In this document: piece by piece, positions 27,459 through 35,280 of the stretch
Layout of the letters: each line of letters starts with the position of its first letter
Position numbering within the stretch: the stretch's first letter is position 1
Notes under the pieces: generated by a model
Seen by the model: the letters and a program-made list of their open reading frames with translations, nothing else
Database searches by the model: none
Told to the model about the DNA's origin: nothing
Made by a program: the position numbers and the translations under genes
Assembly: GCA_963827585.1 (NCBI GenBank)
Contig: CAWHCK010000019.1
Coordinates: forward strand, 1-64,000
Direction: 5' to 3'
Source of the DNA: VAZQ01 sp963827585
Lineage (GTDB): Bacteria; Pseudomonadota; Alphaproteobacteria; Rhizobiales; Xanthobacteraceae
DNA: 64,000 bases

Positions 27459-28484
27459 ATGATGAAGCCGCCGGCGGCATTTGCCGAGCTCGAGCATGTG
27501 CTCGACCTCGGCTACGGGCATGGGCTCGACATGCGGCCGACCTTGCTGCGCGTGCTGACGGATCTCTATCTGCAGCGGCCGACGCACACATTGGAGGACG
27601 AACACTACTACACCGAGCTGGTCCTGCGGCTCATCGATGCAGCCGATGTTTCGGAGCGGGCGGCGCTTGCCGCGCGGCTTGCACCCTACCCGTCGGCTCC
27701 CGCTCCCGTGATCGAGCGCCTGGCGCGCGATGTCGTTGCAGTCGCCGCTCCGATTCTCCAGCATTCGCCGTGCCGCGGCGCGGCCGACCTCGATGCGATC
27801 GCCGAGGAGCGCGGCGGCGCCGGTGCGGAGATCATCGCGACGCGGGCTCTTGCTGCTCCACCAGCGCTGCCGGCTCCCAGTGCCGCCGATGCCGCCGAGG
27901 CGCAGGCGCATGAACTGTCGGAAGTCTTCTACGCGGCAAGGCCGCCCGAACGGCGATTGATCCTGATCAATCTCGAATATGCCCCGATCGTGCCGTCGCA
28001 GCCCCTCTCCGCCATCCAGCGCACTGATGTCTGGCGCCTGGAATCCGCTGCGCTTCAACGCAATACCGAGACGCTCATTCGCGAGCTCAGGCGCACGCTC
28101 GGCGTCTCGCGGGCTCAAGCTCGTCGCATCGTCAACGACGAGCTCGGCGAGCCGATCGTGGTCGCGGCCAGGGCCATGAATCTGTTGGCCGACGTGTTGC
28201 AGCGCATGCTGCTGTTCATGAATCCCTGGGCCGGGCAGTCGGTCGATCGGGTCTACGAGCTCGCCCGGCTCCATGGCGAGATCAGCGTAGACGCGGCCCG
28301 CCGGATGATCGCGATCTGGCGCAACGCCGAACCGGCCGAGACCGGACAAGTCCACCATGAACACGTCCACCATGAAGCGGTCAATTGGCACACAGCAGCA
28401 GAAAATGCGCGGCGCGCCTTGTCCGAGGTCCTGCGCCGTCCAGAGCCGCAACAGGAGTCACGCTTGCGCAGCGGCCAACGATGA
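27459..28484 (+). CDS. DUF2336 domain protein
   Basis: A 341-aa cytoplasmic, mainly helical protein. The N-terminal half has the DUF2336 pattern (LTDLYLQRPTHTLEDEHYYTE and ARLAPYPSAPAPVIERLARD). A Pro/Ala linker near 130-150 leads to a second helical region (EVFYAARPPERRLILINLEY). The C-terminus is His-rich (HHEHVHHEAVNWH). No catalytic motif is evident. DUF2336 proteins are common in alphaproteobacteria and have been linked to signalling, but no firm function can be given. ATGs at 27459 and 27462 are equivalent options. Confidence 0.75.
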   Translation: MMKPPAAFAELEHVLDLGYGHGLDMRPTLLRVLTDLYLQRPTHTLEDEHYYTELVLRLIDAADVSERAALAARLAPYPSAPAPVIERLARDVVAVAAPILQHSPCRGAADLDAIAEERGGAGAEIIATRALAAPPALPAPSAADAAEAQAHELSEVFYAARPPERRLILINLEYAPIVPSQPLSAIQRTDVWRLESAALQRNTETLIRELRRTLGVSRAQARRIVNDELGEPIVVAARAMNLLADVLQRMLLFMNPWAGQSVDRVYELARLHGEISVDAARRMIAIWRNAEPAETGQVHHEHVHHEAVNWHTAAENARRALSEVLRRPEPQQESRLRSGQR

Positions 28485-28510
28485 GCGCGGCAGGGCCGCG
28501 CCCGCGCTCA

Positions 28511-28635
28511 GAGCATGATCCCGGAAAAGCCTGCCCCGGACTTGATCCGGGCCGGGTACCGGTTTTCGGAAAAGATCATGCTCAAGCAAAAAGCTAGAGC
28601 GTGATTGCGACTCAACCTAAAGCCATCACGCTCTA
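28511..28635. repeat. Palindromic repeat copy 3 (module A with insert, then module B)
   Basis: GAGCATGATC...GATCATGCTC with the same internal CCCCGGA/TCCGGG insert as copy 1, followed by TAGAGCGTGATTGC...ATCACGCTCTA. The final CTA is the TAG stop codon of the minus-strand DUF1491 gene. Confidence 0.85.
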
Positions 28636-28974
28636 GGAAACGACCTGATCGAGAAAATTGCGCCCTGCGCGGTCCTCGACCTCGATGATCCAGACGTCGG
28701 GATCGAAGCGCAATTCCCGGGCGATGCGTTCCTCGACCTTGGCCTCCGGCTGTTCCGTCAGGCAGCGGCTAAACAGGCGGTCCGCGGGACGGGCTTCCTC
28801 GAAGACGCTCTGCGGTGCTGGGCCGAACAGCTCGGCGGTGCCGTCGAGCCGATTGAGCTTGACGAAAATGGCTCCGGCCTCTTCGGCCCCGCGGCGCCGA
28901 ACAGCCGCGAACGCTCCTTCGATGTGGCACCGGCGGATATAGGCCGCGACCCAGATTGCAGATTTGAGGCGCAT
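28633..28974 (-). CDS. DUF1491 family protein
   Basis: A 113-aa cytoplasmic protein with the DUF1491 signature: RLKSAIWVAAYIRRCHIEG at the N-terminus, GAIFVKLNRLDGTAELFGPAP in the middle, and DPDVWIIEVEDRAGRNFL at the end. The start at 28974 gives the normal family length; the frame to 29052 runs into a palindromic repeat. Function unknown. Its stop codon comes from the neighbouring repeat. Confidence 0.88.
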   Translation of the reverse strand: MRLKSAIWVAAYIRRCHIEGAFAAVRRRGAEEAGAIFVKLNRLDGTAELFGPAPQSVFEEARPADRLFSRCLTEQPEAKVEERIARELRFDPDVWIIEVEDRAGRNFLDQVVS

Positions 28975-29020
28975 TCCAAGACTCGTTCTCGCGACCTGCG
29001 AAAAGCGGGGCCCATTGCTG

Positions 29021-29071
29021 GAGCATGATCTTTTCCGAAAACCGATACCCACTTTTCGGGATCATGCTCTA
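29021..29071. repeat. Palindromic repeat copy 4 (module A only)
   Basis: GAGCATGATCTTTTCCGAAA pairs with TTTTCGGGATCATGCTC around an ACCGATACCCA core. Lies between the DUF1491 and peptidoglycan-binding genes. Confidence 0.85.
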
Positions 29072-29156
29072 GTATTCACCACGGGCGCGACCAAGACGAG
29101 ACCCCGCATTTTCTTCGATGGCGTTTGGAACGTCCGCCTGCGCAGCGATGACGAGC

Positions 29157-29969
29157 TTATTCCAATGGCCGGCCGGTCATCGCAGCGATCTCGCGCACCA
29201 CGCGGTCGGACGCCTGACCTGTGATCGGCAGTCTGCGCTCGCGTTCGAATTTCTCGATCGCAGCCTGAGTCTCGCTATCGATGATCCCGCTCGGCTTGAT
29301 CTGGCCGTAACCATAGTCGGTGAGCGCGCGCTGGAGCGCAATCACGCGTTTCGAAGGCCCCTGACGCTCGACGGCATCGTTGCGGACCGGCGTCGGGCGT
29401 GCCGCGGGTGTGGCGCCCGTCGTCCCCCTCGCGAGCTTGGCGGGCGCTCGCAGGATGGCTTGCAGCAGCGCCTCGTTCGGCTCCGTACTCGGCTTGAGAC
29501 CGGCGGCGTGCTCGAAGTCGCGGATCGCTCCGTCCGTCTTCGGGCCATAGAGGCCATCGACCGCCCCATCATAGTAGCCGCGGCGCGTCAACTCGCGCTG
29601 GATATCATTGATGATGTCCCCGGGCATGCGCGGCGCGGACGGTGCGGACGGCGCGACGGCTCTGGCCTGAACCTGAGCCGGAGGCGCGGCCGGCTCGACC
29701 GGCCGCGGACGCGGAATCGCCGCCGGGGTGCTGTCGGTCACCGCCGCCGGTTTGGCCGGAAGAAGGGCACCTTTGAACATGGGAGCGGGATGCGAGCCCG
29801 ACTGCAGGAACACCACGTTGACCAGGATGGCAACCGCGACGACGGCGACGACCATGAAGCCCACGGCATCCCTCGGGCTCCATCCGAGCGCCCGAAACAT
29901 GCGCGCTCCACGCTCGTTGTCGGGTGGCCCGCTTTTCCCTGCACCTGCGCGAGCGGTCTGGCTACGCAT
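29157..29969 (-). CDS. Membrane-anchored protein with two peptidoglycan-binding domains
   Basis: A 270-aa protein. A cytoplasmic N-terminus precedes one membrane segment (about 36-56; GFMVVAVVAVAILVNVVFL). A Pro/Ala-rich periplasmic linker is followed by two PG_binding_1-type domains: INDIQRELTRRGYYDGAVDG with GPKTDGAIRDFE at about 115-165, and VIALQRALTDYGYGQIKPSG with ETQAAIEKFERE near 205-250. It probably contacts the cell wall. ATG 29969 is supported by a GGGAGG ribosome site. A small upstream frame overlaps it by eight bases. Confidence 0.85.
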   Translation of the reverse strand: MRSQTARAGAGKSGPPDNERGARMFRALGWSPRDAVGFMVVAVVAVAILVNVVFLQSGSHPAPMFKGALLPAKPAAVTDSTPAAIPRPRPVEPAAPPAQVQARAVAPSAPSAPRMPGDIINDIQRELTRRGYYDGAVDGLYGPKTDGAIRDFEHAAGLKPSTEPNEALLQAILRAPAKLARGTTGATPAARPTPVRNDAVERQGPSKRVIALQRALTDYGYGQIKPSGIIDSETQAAIEKFERERRLPITGQASDRVVREIAAMTGRPLE

Positions 29970-30150
29970 GTCGGCCTCCCACAACCCGGGCCAGGCCGGT
30001 GGCGCCGAACGCGATCGGGTCGGCGAGGAGGCGCACCGCGATGGCGGCGCGGTCACGCGGGGCCGGCAGCGCGTCCTGCCGCGCCGATCGGTGCACCCAC
30101 GCGTCGATACGATCTCGGACCGGAGCGACCAGATTCACGTTTCTGCGCAC
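29962..30150 (-). CDS. Possible small basic protein upstream of the peptidoglycan-binding gene
   Basis: A 62-aa frame (start MRRNVNLVAPVRDR) whose stop overlaps the start of the next gene by eight bases, a spacing typical of operons. Composition is Arg/Ala-rich and could also arise by chance in GC-rich DNA. No family recognised. Confidence 0.3.
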   Translation of the reverse strand: MRRNVNLVAPVRDRIDAWVHRSARQDALPAPRDRAAIAVRLLADPIAFGATGLARVVGGRHA

Positions 30151-30560
30151 GTCCGACGATCTGGGACGCGCCTCCCTTATTGGCTCGGGGAATGGTGTCA
30201 GAGGGCGCTTAAGCGAACGCTAAGGCAGGAACCCGGTCGCAGCGGGCAAGCCTGTTTCTGCTGCATTTCGCTGGGGTCTTGGCGGCCTATTCGTGCGGGA
30301 TGGTGAACGGCAGGTTGCCGACCCCTTCGCAATCGGACTCGGGGCACGGCTGTGCGAACTACGGGTTCAGGGCACTAATTTAGTGCAATGCTCAGGACTC
30401 GAGCCATGTGGCGATTGTTCGAATTTTATGAAAAGACGACGTTGATTCGCGTCGAATATGGACAAAAAGTGCCAAGCCTTGCCAACCGGCGCTTCAAACC
30501 TTGCTGCTAGGGTCTGCTCCAACGCGGCGAAGAACGGCCGCGGCGACTTGGGGACAGATC
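30151..30560. other. Intergenic region with an AT-rich palindrome
   Basis: About 400 bases without a credible gene, between divergent genes. It contains GCACTA-N3-TAGTGC at 30372-30386, a perfect inverted repeat in locally AT-rich sequence that could be an operator. A TTAA-N7-CTAA motif sits at 30209-30223. The promoter of the DUF5330 gene is probably in the last 100 bases. Confidence 0.45.
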
Positions 30561-30983
30561 ATGCGTTTCCTCTTGCGGATGGCGTTTTGGCTCACCGTGA
30601 TCCTGGCATTGTTGCCGAGCGGCGGATCGCAGCCGACGCCGAAGGTCAATGTGAGCGCCATCGAGGCGATGTCGGCGGCAACGGCCACCGTCACCGACAT
30701 GCGTTCATTCTGCGAACGGCAGCCCGATGCCTGCAGCATCGGGTCGCAGGCGGCGGCCGCGATCGGACTGCGGGCGCAGGCCGGCGCCAGGATGCTCTAC
30801 GAATACCTCACCGAGCACCTGGGGCCGCACGACGCCGGCACCGCGGTGAATGCTGCAGCCGGCAAGAGCGTCCCGATGCCAACGCCGCGGCCTTCGCAGC
30901 AGACGCTGTCGCCGGCCGATCTGGCGCCGGCCTGGCGCGGCCCGCATCCCGGCAGGGAAGCGCGCGGCGATGGGCCCGCCTGA
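30561..30983 (+). CDS. Small exported or membrane-anchored protein, DUF5330-like
   Basis: A 140-aa protein with one N-terminal hydrophobic segment (LLRMAFWLTVILALLP), either a signal peptide or an anchor. The region after it (VNVSAIEAMSAATATVTDM, then FCERQPDACSIGSQAA with two Cys) matches the DUF5330 type known in Bradyrhizobium relatives. The C-terminal part is Pro-rich. ATG 30561 begins exactly at the hydrophobic segment. Function unknown. Confidence 0.7.
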   Translation: MRFLLRMAFWLTVILALLPSGGSQPTPKVNVSAIEAMSAATATVTDMRSFCERQPDACSIGSQAAAAIGLRAQAGARMLYEYLTEHLGPHDAGTAVNAAAGKSVPMPTPRPSQQTLSPADLAPAWRGPHPGREARGDGPA

Positions 30984-31129
30984 AGCGACCGCTTTTTGAG
31001 CTCCGGGACCGGCGCGCGGCCGATCCGGCCGCTGCGGCAGGTTCCGACCGAGGGGTGCTCGGATGTCCGGGCCATTCTTTTTCGAAGGCGGCGTTCGCCG
31101 GGCTGTATCATCGCCCCCATATATCCGGT

Positions 31130-31597
31130 ATGCCCGACGCCATGACCGCAGCTTCGCCCGATACCATGACGACGCTCGACGAGATCGTCGACAACTTTTC
31201 GCTGCTCGAGGAGTGGGACGACCGCTACCGCTATGTCATCGAGCTTGGCCGCGCCCTGGATCCTCTGTCTGAGCGCGACCGCACCGAAGCCAACAAGGTG
31301 CAAGGCTGCGCGAGCCAGGTCTGGCTGGCGACCACCGAGCATGCGGACGGCCAAGGCGGACCCGTGCTCACGTTCTCCGGCGACAGCGACGCCCACATCG
31401 TGCGCGGGCTCATAGCCATCTTGTTCGCAATGTTTTCGGGCAAGCAGGCGCGGGAAATTCTCTCGGCTGATGCGATCGCGCTGTTCGAGCGTCTCGGCCT
31501 GCGCGAGCACCTGACCCCGCAGCGCTCGAACGGGTTCCGCTCCATGGTGGAGCGCATTCGCGCGGACGCGCGCGCCGCGCTCGCTCGGGCGGCGTGA
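31130..31597 (+). CDS. sufE: Cysteine desulfuration protein SufE
   Basis: Sulfur-acceptor protein (155 aa) that takes persulfide sulfur from SufS for Fe-S cluster assembly. The active-site cysteine is in the conserved loop KVQGCASQVW. The N-terminal helix (IVDNFSLLEEWDDRYRYVIELG) and the C-terminal LREHLTPQRSNGFRSM motif are typical. ATG 31142 is an alternative start. The rest of the suf operon is not in this window. A hairpin separates it from the convergent mucR gene. Confidence 0.93.
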   Translation: MPDAMTAASPDTMTTLDEIVDNFSLLEEWDDRYRYVIELGRALDPLSERDRTEANKVQGCASQVWLATTEHADGQGGPVLTFSGDSDAHIVRGLIAILFAMFSGKQAREILSADAIALFERLGLREHLTPQRSNGFRSMVERIRADARAALARAA

Positions 31598-31692
31598 GAC
31601 AATTTTTTGCGAGCCACGGAACTCGGCGGACAGTTGCCGGTCATCGTCCGGTGGCCTCAATCGAACCCCCCAACGGAACGAAAGAGGCTGCT

Positions 31693-31721
31693 AGGCCCCG
31701 GCGACAACCTCCCCGGGGCCT
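31693..31721. terminator. Terminator-like hairpin between sufE and mucR
   Basis: AGGCCCCGG pairs perfectly with CCGGGGCCT across an 11-base loop, between two converging genes. The plus side continues TCCAATTC and the minus side AGCAGCCTCTTT, so it is a weak bidirectional terminator. Confidence 0.55.
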
Positions 31722-31753
31722 TCCAATTCAAGAATTCGATGATATGGGAGCGT

Positions 31754-32170
31754 CTATTTGCGCCGGCGCCGCTGCTGGCCCAGCCCCATTTGCTTGGCGA
31801 GGTGCGAGCGTGCGGCCGCGTAGTTCGGCGCGACCATCGGATAGTCCGGCGCCAATCCCCATTTCTCGCGGTATTGCTCCGGCGTCATGTTGTACTGCGT
31901 GCGCAGGTGACGCTTGAGCGACTTGAACTTTTTTCCGTCCTCAAGGCAGACGATATGATCCGGCGTGATCGACTTTTTGACCGAGACGGCCGGTTTCGGC
32001 GGCTCTATCGGCGCATCGGCGTGTCCACTCGACACGCGCGTCAAGGCCGAGTGCACCTGGCCGATCAGCGCCGGCAAGTCCGCCGTCGGCACCGAATTGT
32101 TACTGACGTAGGCCGAGACGATTGACGCCGTCAGCTCGATGAATGTTCCACCCGAGGTATTGTCGCTCAT
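31754..32170 (-). CDS. mucR: MucR/Ros family transcriptional regulator
   Basis: A 138-aa zinc-finger regulator. Residues 1-60 form the helical oligomerisation region (TASIVSAYVSNNSVPTADLP). The Ros-type finger follows: CLEDGKKFKSLKRHL, with Cys/Asp and two His as likely zinc ligands. Then comes the DNA-contacting NMTPEQYREKWGL motif and a basic tail. MucR proteins are H-NS-like silencers of AT-rich DNA that control exopolysaccharide, motility and cell cycle genes in rhizobia. Often autoregulated; the 470-base upstream region is relatively AT-rich. Confidence 0.95.
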   Translation of the reverse strand: MSDNTSGGTFIELTASIVSAYVSNNSVPTADLPALIGQVHSALTRVSSGHADAPIEPPKPAVSVKKSITPDHIVCLEDGKKFKSLKRHLRTQYNMTPEQYREKWGLAPDYPMVAPNYAAARSHLAKQMGLGQQRRRRK

Positions 32171-32639
32171 TGGCTATTATTCCTGCCATGCTTTGATCTT
32201 CGGGCCCGCTCAGCGGAAGCTGCACTTCTGCGTATTCGGGGCCTTGGGGGCGGTTTCGTCCCACTAAATAGGACCCGAAAGCTGAGACGTCGGCATTTCT
32301 ATTCTTGTTCTCCGGGGAAGGCAAGAAGTGCTCCCATGTTGATGTGACATAATCCTTGCGTATTTATTCCGGTGTTCTGAGAGATACAGATCAAATCGTT
32401 GCACTGACTGGTTTCACCGCGCGATCACCTGTTCAGCAAAGATCCCGTCAGGGCCCCCAAGGTAAAGGCTGCGGTCGGACGATGAGAGCCACTCGAAAGA
32501 TGAGCGGACCGGCAAGTGTCCCGATTCCGAGAACGGTCACGACTGATTGAGCGGGTCCGGGTTGCCCATCGCCCGACCCGAGCTAGTCTAGATGATGCGG
32601 GCGGAAGTGATTTCACCAAGCTGCAAGGAACGAACGAAC
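32171..32639. other. Intergenic region between mucR and msrB
   Basis: About 470 bases with only weak short frames. It should carry the mucR and msrB promoters. Several A/T-rich patches near 32270-32360 are plausible MucR binding sites. An AAGGA ribosome site for msrB is near 32625. Confidence 0.5.
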
Positions 32640-33062
32640 ATGGACTCCAGCCGCCCCGTAAGAGTCACCAAGACCGACGACGAGTGGAAAACGCAGCTCA
32701 CGCCCGAGCAGTACTACGTGACCCGGCAGCATGGCACCGAGCGCGCCTTCTCGAACCCGCTCAACGGCGAGAAGCGCGACGGTATGTTCAGGTGCGTGTG
32801 CTGCGGCGCGCCGCTGTTCTCGTCCGAGACGAAGTTCGATTCCGGCACCGGCTGGCCGAGTTTTTGGGCGCCCGCCGACCCCGGCGCCGTGACCGAGCAC
32901 GAAGACCGCTCGTGGTTCATGCGCCGGACCGAAGTTCGCTGCGCGTCGTGCGACGCGCATCTCGGCCATGTCTTTGCCGACGGGCCAAAGCCCACCGGAG
33001 CGCGCTACTGCATGAACGGCAACGCGCTCACGTTCGCGCCGAGCGAGGCTGTGCAGAAATAG
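32640..33062 (+). CDS. msrB: Peptide-methionine (R)-S-oxide reductase MsrB
   Basis: Repairs oxidised methionine (R-sulfoxide form) in proteins. The 140-aa protein has both zinc-binding CxxC pairs (RCVCCGAPLF and RCASCDAHLG), the FDSGTGWPSFW signature and the catalytic cysteine in RYCMNGNAL. All key residues are present. ATG 32640 follows an AAGGA site. Cytoplasmic, single-domain form. A convergent minus-strand gene ends 18 bases downstream. Confidence 0.96.
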   Translation: MDSSRPVRVTKTDDEWKTQLTPEQYYVTRQHGTERAFSNPLNGEKRDGMFRCVCCGAPLFSSETKFDSGTGWPSFWAPADPGAVTEHEDRSWFMRRTEVRCASCDAHLGHVFADGPKPTGARYCMNGNALTFAPSEAVQK

Positions 33063-33079
33063 TAGGACGAAGGCGCCGC

Positions 33080-34090
33080 CTACGAGTTGCTTTCGATGTG
33101 CGCGCGCAGTTCCGCGATCGAGCCGAACCGGACCGTTCCGTGCGGCAGCTTGGCCTCGATCGATCCGTCCGCGTAAAGCGTATAGGCCATGCCATCGACA
33201 ACGCCGGATTTCAGGATCGCAGCCGTGTGTGGCTCTTCGACCGCGGCAGATTCGGACGGGCGCTCTTGTACCAACGGGGCAGCCTCCGTCTGGCGCTGAA
33301 CTTCGCCGACGACCGGCTGAGGCTCCGAAGCGGGCTTCTCCGTCCGCGACTCGCCGGGCCAGGGGACATCGAAATGCTCGGTCTGGGCCGCAGGAGGAGC
33401 CGGCTTCGACCGGAACAGAAAATCGAGGCGCGACGACTTCAAGGTTTCGACGGCTGCTCCGCCCGCACGATCCTCCGGCGTGACCTTGGGCTCCGGCGGC
33501 GTAGCTTCGACGCCGACCGGCCCGGGCTGTTGGGTCTGATGATGGGCCGCGCCATTGGGGGATAGTGGTACCTCATCGTGCTCCGCAACGATCGAGGGCT
33601 CGGCCCTCGGTCGCTCCGCTCGCGGAATGCCCGAGCGCAACCGCTCGATGGCGGACGCCGACACATCGACCGCCGACGGCGCCGATGCCGGGTGAGACTC
33701 AAGAGGACGGGCCTCGCGCATGGGCGCTTCCCCCCTGGGCCGCGGGGAGACGGGGATGTTCGTCCGGGGCGCGCGGGCGCCGACACTCCCCGCAGGGGCG
33801 GCGGCAGGAGCGAGGACGGAAGCGGTAGCGGACGGCACCGGCTCCAGGGTCTCGGCCGGGCGCGCGGCAGATCGAGCGACGGCGCGCGTCTTGAGCGCCT
33901 CGGTGACACGGCCAAGCTCGCTGACCACCGCCGCGAGACCGATCAGGACCAAGCCTCCGGTCAGCGCCGTGGTGCCGACGATGATCAGCGTGGTGCCGAG
34001 GGTGAACTCATTGATTGGGATGCCGAATCCCAGGGCGGCGATGCCCGCCGCGGCAACCACGATACCCAACAGCGACAAGATTACAGACAT
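33080..34090 (-). CDS. Membrane protein with long Pro/Ala-rich domain, unknown function
   Basis: A 336-aa protein with two N-terminal membrane segments (about 4-25 and 31-56). A long Pro/Ala/Glu-rich low-complexity region follows (about 70-285). The last 50 residues look folded: LKSGVVDGMAYTLYADGSIE and GTVRFGSIAELRAHIE, resembling a short DUF-type beta domain seen in rhizobial proteins. ATG 34090 is preferred; 34111 is in frame. Topology suggests a cytoplasmic tail tethered to the membrane. No enzymatic motif. Confidence 0.7.
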   Translation of the reverse strand: MSVILSLLGIVVAAAGIAALGFGIPINEFTLGTTLIIVGTTALTGGLVLIGLAAVVSELGRVTEALKTRAVARSAARPAETLEPVPSATASVLAPAAAPAGSVGARAPRTNIPVSPRPRGEAPMREARPLESHPASAPSAVDVSASAIERLRSGIPRAERPRAEPSIVAEHDEVPLSPNGAAHHQTQQPGPVGVEATPPEPKVTPEDRAGGAAVETLKSSRLDFLFRSKPAPPAAQTEHFDVPWPGESRTEKPASEPQPVVGEVQRQTEAAPLVQERPSESAAVEEPHTAAILKSGVVDGMAYTLYADGSIEAKLPHGTVRFGSIAELRAHIESNS

Positions 34091-34260
34091 ATGCCTACGT
34101 TCCAGCCCCACCCCTTCGACCCGACAACGGCCATGGTCCTATGGTTACTAAAGAATTTAGGCCCTGTTCCGCCCCGCCCGCAATAACTAATGTGGCCGGG
34201 CCGCGGCCAAATCCCGATCGTGCTTAACGCGGCCGCCGCTTCGGCCTATTGGATCAACCT

Positions 34261-34286
34261 GGAACCGAGGCTGGCGCGCGCCCGTT
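34261..34286 (+). promoter_or_regulatory. EcfG-type general stress promoter upstream of sodB
   Basis: GGAAC-N17-CGTT, an exact match to the alphaproteobacterial EcfG (sigma-EcfG) consensus, ending 61 bases before the sodB start. It would place superoxide dismutase under the PhyR-NepR-EcfG stress response. Confidence 0.5.
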
Positions 34287-34347
34287 GCCATAGAACCCAC
34301 CGAGCCCTATCTCGTTCCGGCCATTTTGACCATCGAGGAGCAAGCCG

Positions 34348-34950
34348 ATGTCTTTCACGCTGCCCGATCTCCCCTATCCATACGACGCGCTCGCCCCCTA
34401 CATGTCGCGCGAAACGCTGGAATATCATCATGACAAACACCACCTCGCCTACGTCAACAATGCCAACAACCTGATCAAGGGCACCGAGTGGGAAGGAAAA
34501 TCACTCGAGGAGGTGGTGAAAGGCTCGTTCGGCAAGAATGCCGGCCTCTTCAACAATGCCGCCCAACACTACAACCACTTGCATTTCTGGCAGTGGATGA
34601 AGCCGAACGGAGGCGGCGACAAGCTTCCCGGCAATCTCGAGAAAAAGATCATCGCCGATCTCGGCTCGGTCGCGAAGATGAAGGAGGATTTCATCCAGGC
34701 CGGCGTCACGCAATTCGGCTCGGGCTGGTCCTGGCTTACAGTCAAGGACGGCAAGATCACCGTCACCAAGACGCCGAACGGCGAAAATCCGCTGGTGCAC
34801 GGCGGCAAGCCGATCCTCGGCTGCGACGTGTGGGAGCATTCGTACTACATCGACTATCGCAACCGGCGGCCTGACTATCTCAAGGCCTTCATGGATCATC
34901 TGGTGAATTGGGAATACGTCGCAAAGATGTACGACGCGGCCATGAAGTAA
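34348..34950 (+). CDS. sodB: Superoxide dismutase (Fe/Mn type)
   Basis: Converts superoxide to oxygen and hydrogen peroxide. The 200-aa protein has the metal ligands His27 (EYHHDKHH), a second His in NNAAQHYNHLHFW, and Asp and His in the signature CDVWEHSYY. GGGDKLPG and FGSGWSWL are standard for the family; the QFGSGW glycine region fits Fe- or cambialistic enzymes. No signal peptide, so cytoplasmic. ATG 34348 has a GAGGAG ribosome site. An EcfG-type promoter lies upstream and a large hairpin downstream. Confidence 0.95.
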   Translation: MSFTLPDLPYPYDALAPYMSRETLEYHHDKHHLAYVNNANNLIKGTEWEGKSLEEVVKGSFGKNAGLFNNAAQHYNHLHFWQWMKPNGGGDKLPGNLEKKIIADLGSVAKMKEDFIQAGVTQFGSGWSWLTVKDGKITVTKTPNGENPLVHGGKPILGCDVWEHSYYIDYRNRRPDYLKAFMDHLVNWEYVAKMYDAAMK

Positions 34951-34975
34951 TGGCGCGGCCTGCACGCACCATCGG

Positions 34976-35012
34976 CCACGCCGGCCCCGGATCGCCTTCG
35001 GGGCTGGCGTGG
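34976..35012 (+). terminator. Long hairpin downstream of sodB
   Basis: CCACGCCGGCCCCGG pairs with a nearly complementary arm (one mismatch) across a short loop, 26 bases after the sodB stop. There is no clear T-run, so it is a probable but not classic terminator. Confidence 0.45.
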
Positions 35013-35102
35013 GGGACATCCGGCCATCCCCCGAGCGATGGGCCGCTCGCTCGCCTCGTCCAATCGTTCCGCGGAGGATATTGGATCGCCCGCGATCACC
35101 CG

Positions 35103-35195
35103 CCTCGAGGGCGCTAACGCCCGTCTTCGCGGGCCTCAAGGGCGTCAACGCCTGTCTTCGCGGGCCTCAAGGGCGTCAACGCCCGTCTGCGCGGG
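35103..35195. repeat. Three tandem 31-bp repeats
   Basis: Three head-to-tail units of 31 bp (35103-35133, 35134-35164, 35165-35195), differing at a few positions. Each unit contains GGGCGT(C/T)AACGCC and CCCG...CGGG inverted elements. There are no spacers. Located in a 330-base gene-free stretch between sodB and the glycosyltransferase gene. Confidence 0.8.
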
Positions 35196-35280
35196 CTATG
35201 GGGGGCCGGCACAGACACGTCGGAGGTTGTCACGTCCGTATGACGCTGGGCGCGCCGCGATCGAGACATCCGAGCAACAC

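Noticed and set aside
32100..32324. 74-aa frame upstream of mucR
   Set aside because: It overlaps the mucR start in another frame and lacks protein-like composition.
34976..35012. Eighth copy of the palindromic repeat
   Set aside because: The stem sequence is unrelated to modules A and B; it is a separate hairpin after sodB.
35103..35195. CRISPR array
   Set aside because: The 31-bp units are directly adjacent with no spacers and no cas genes nearby.
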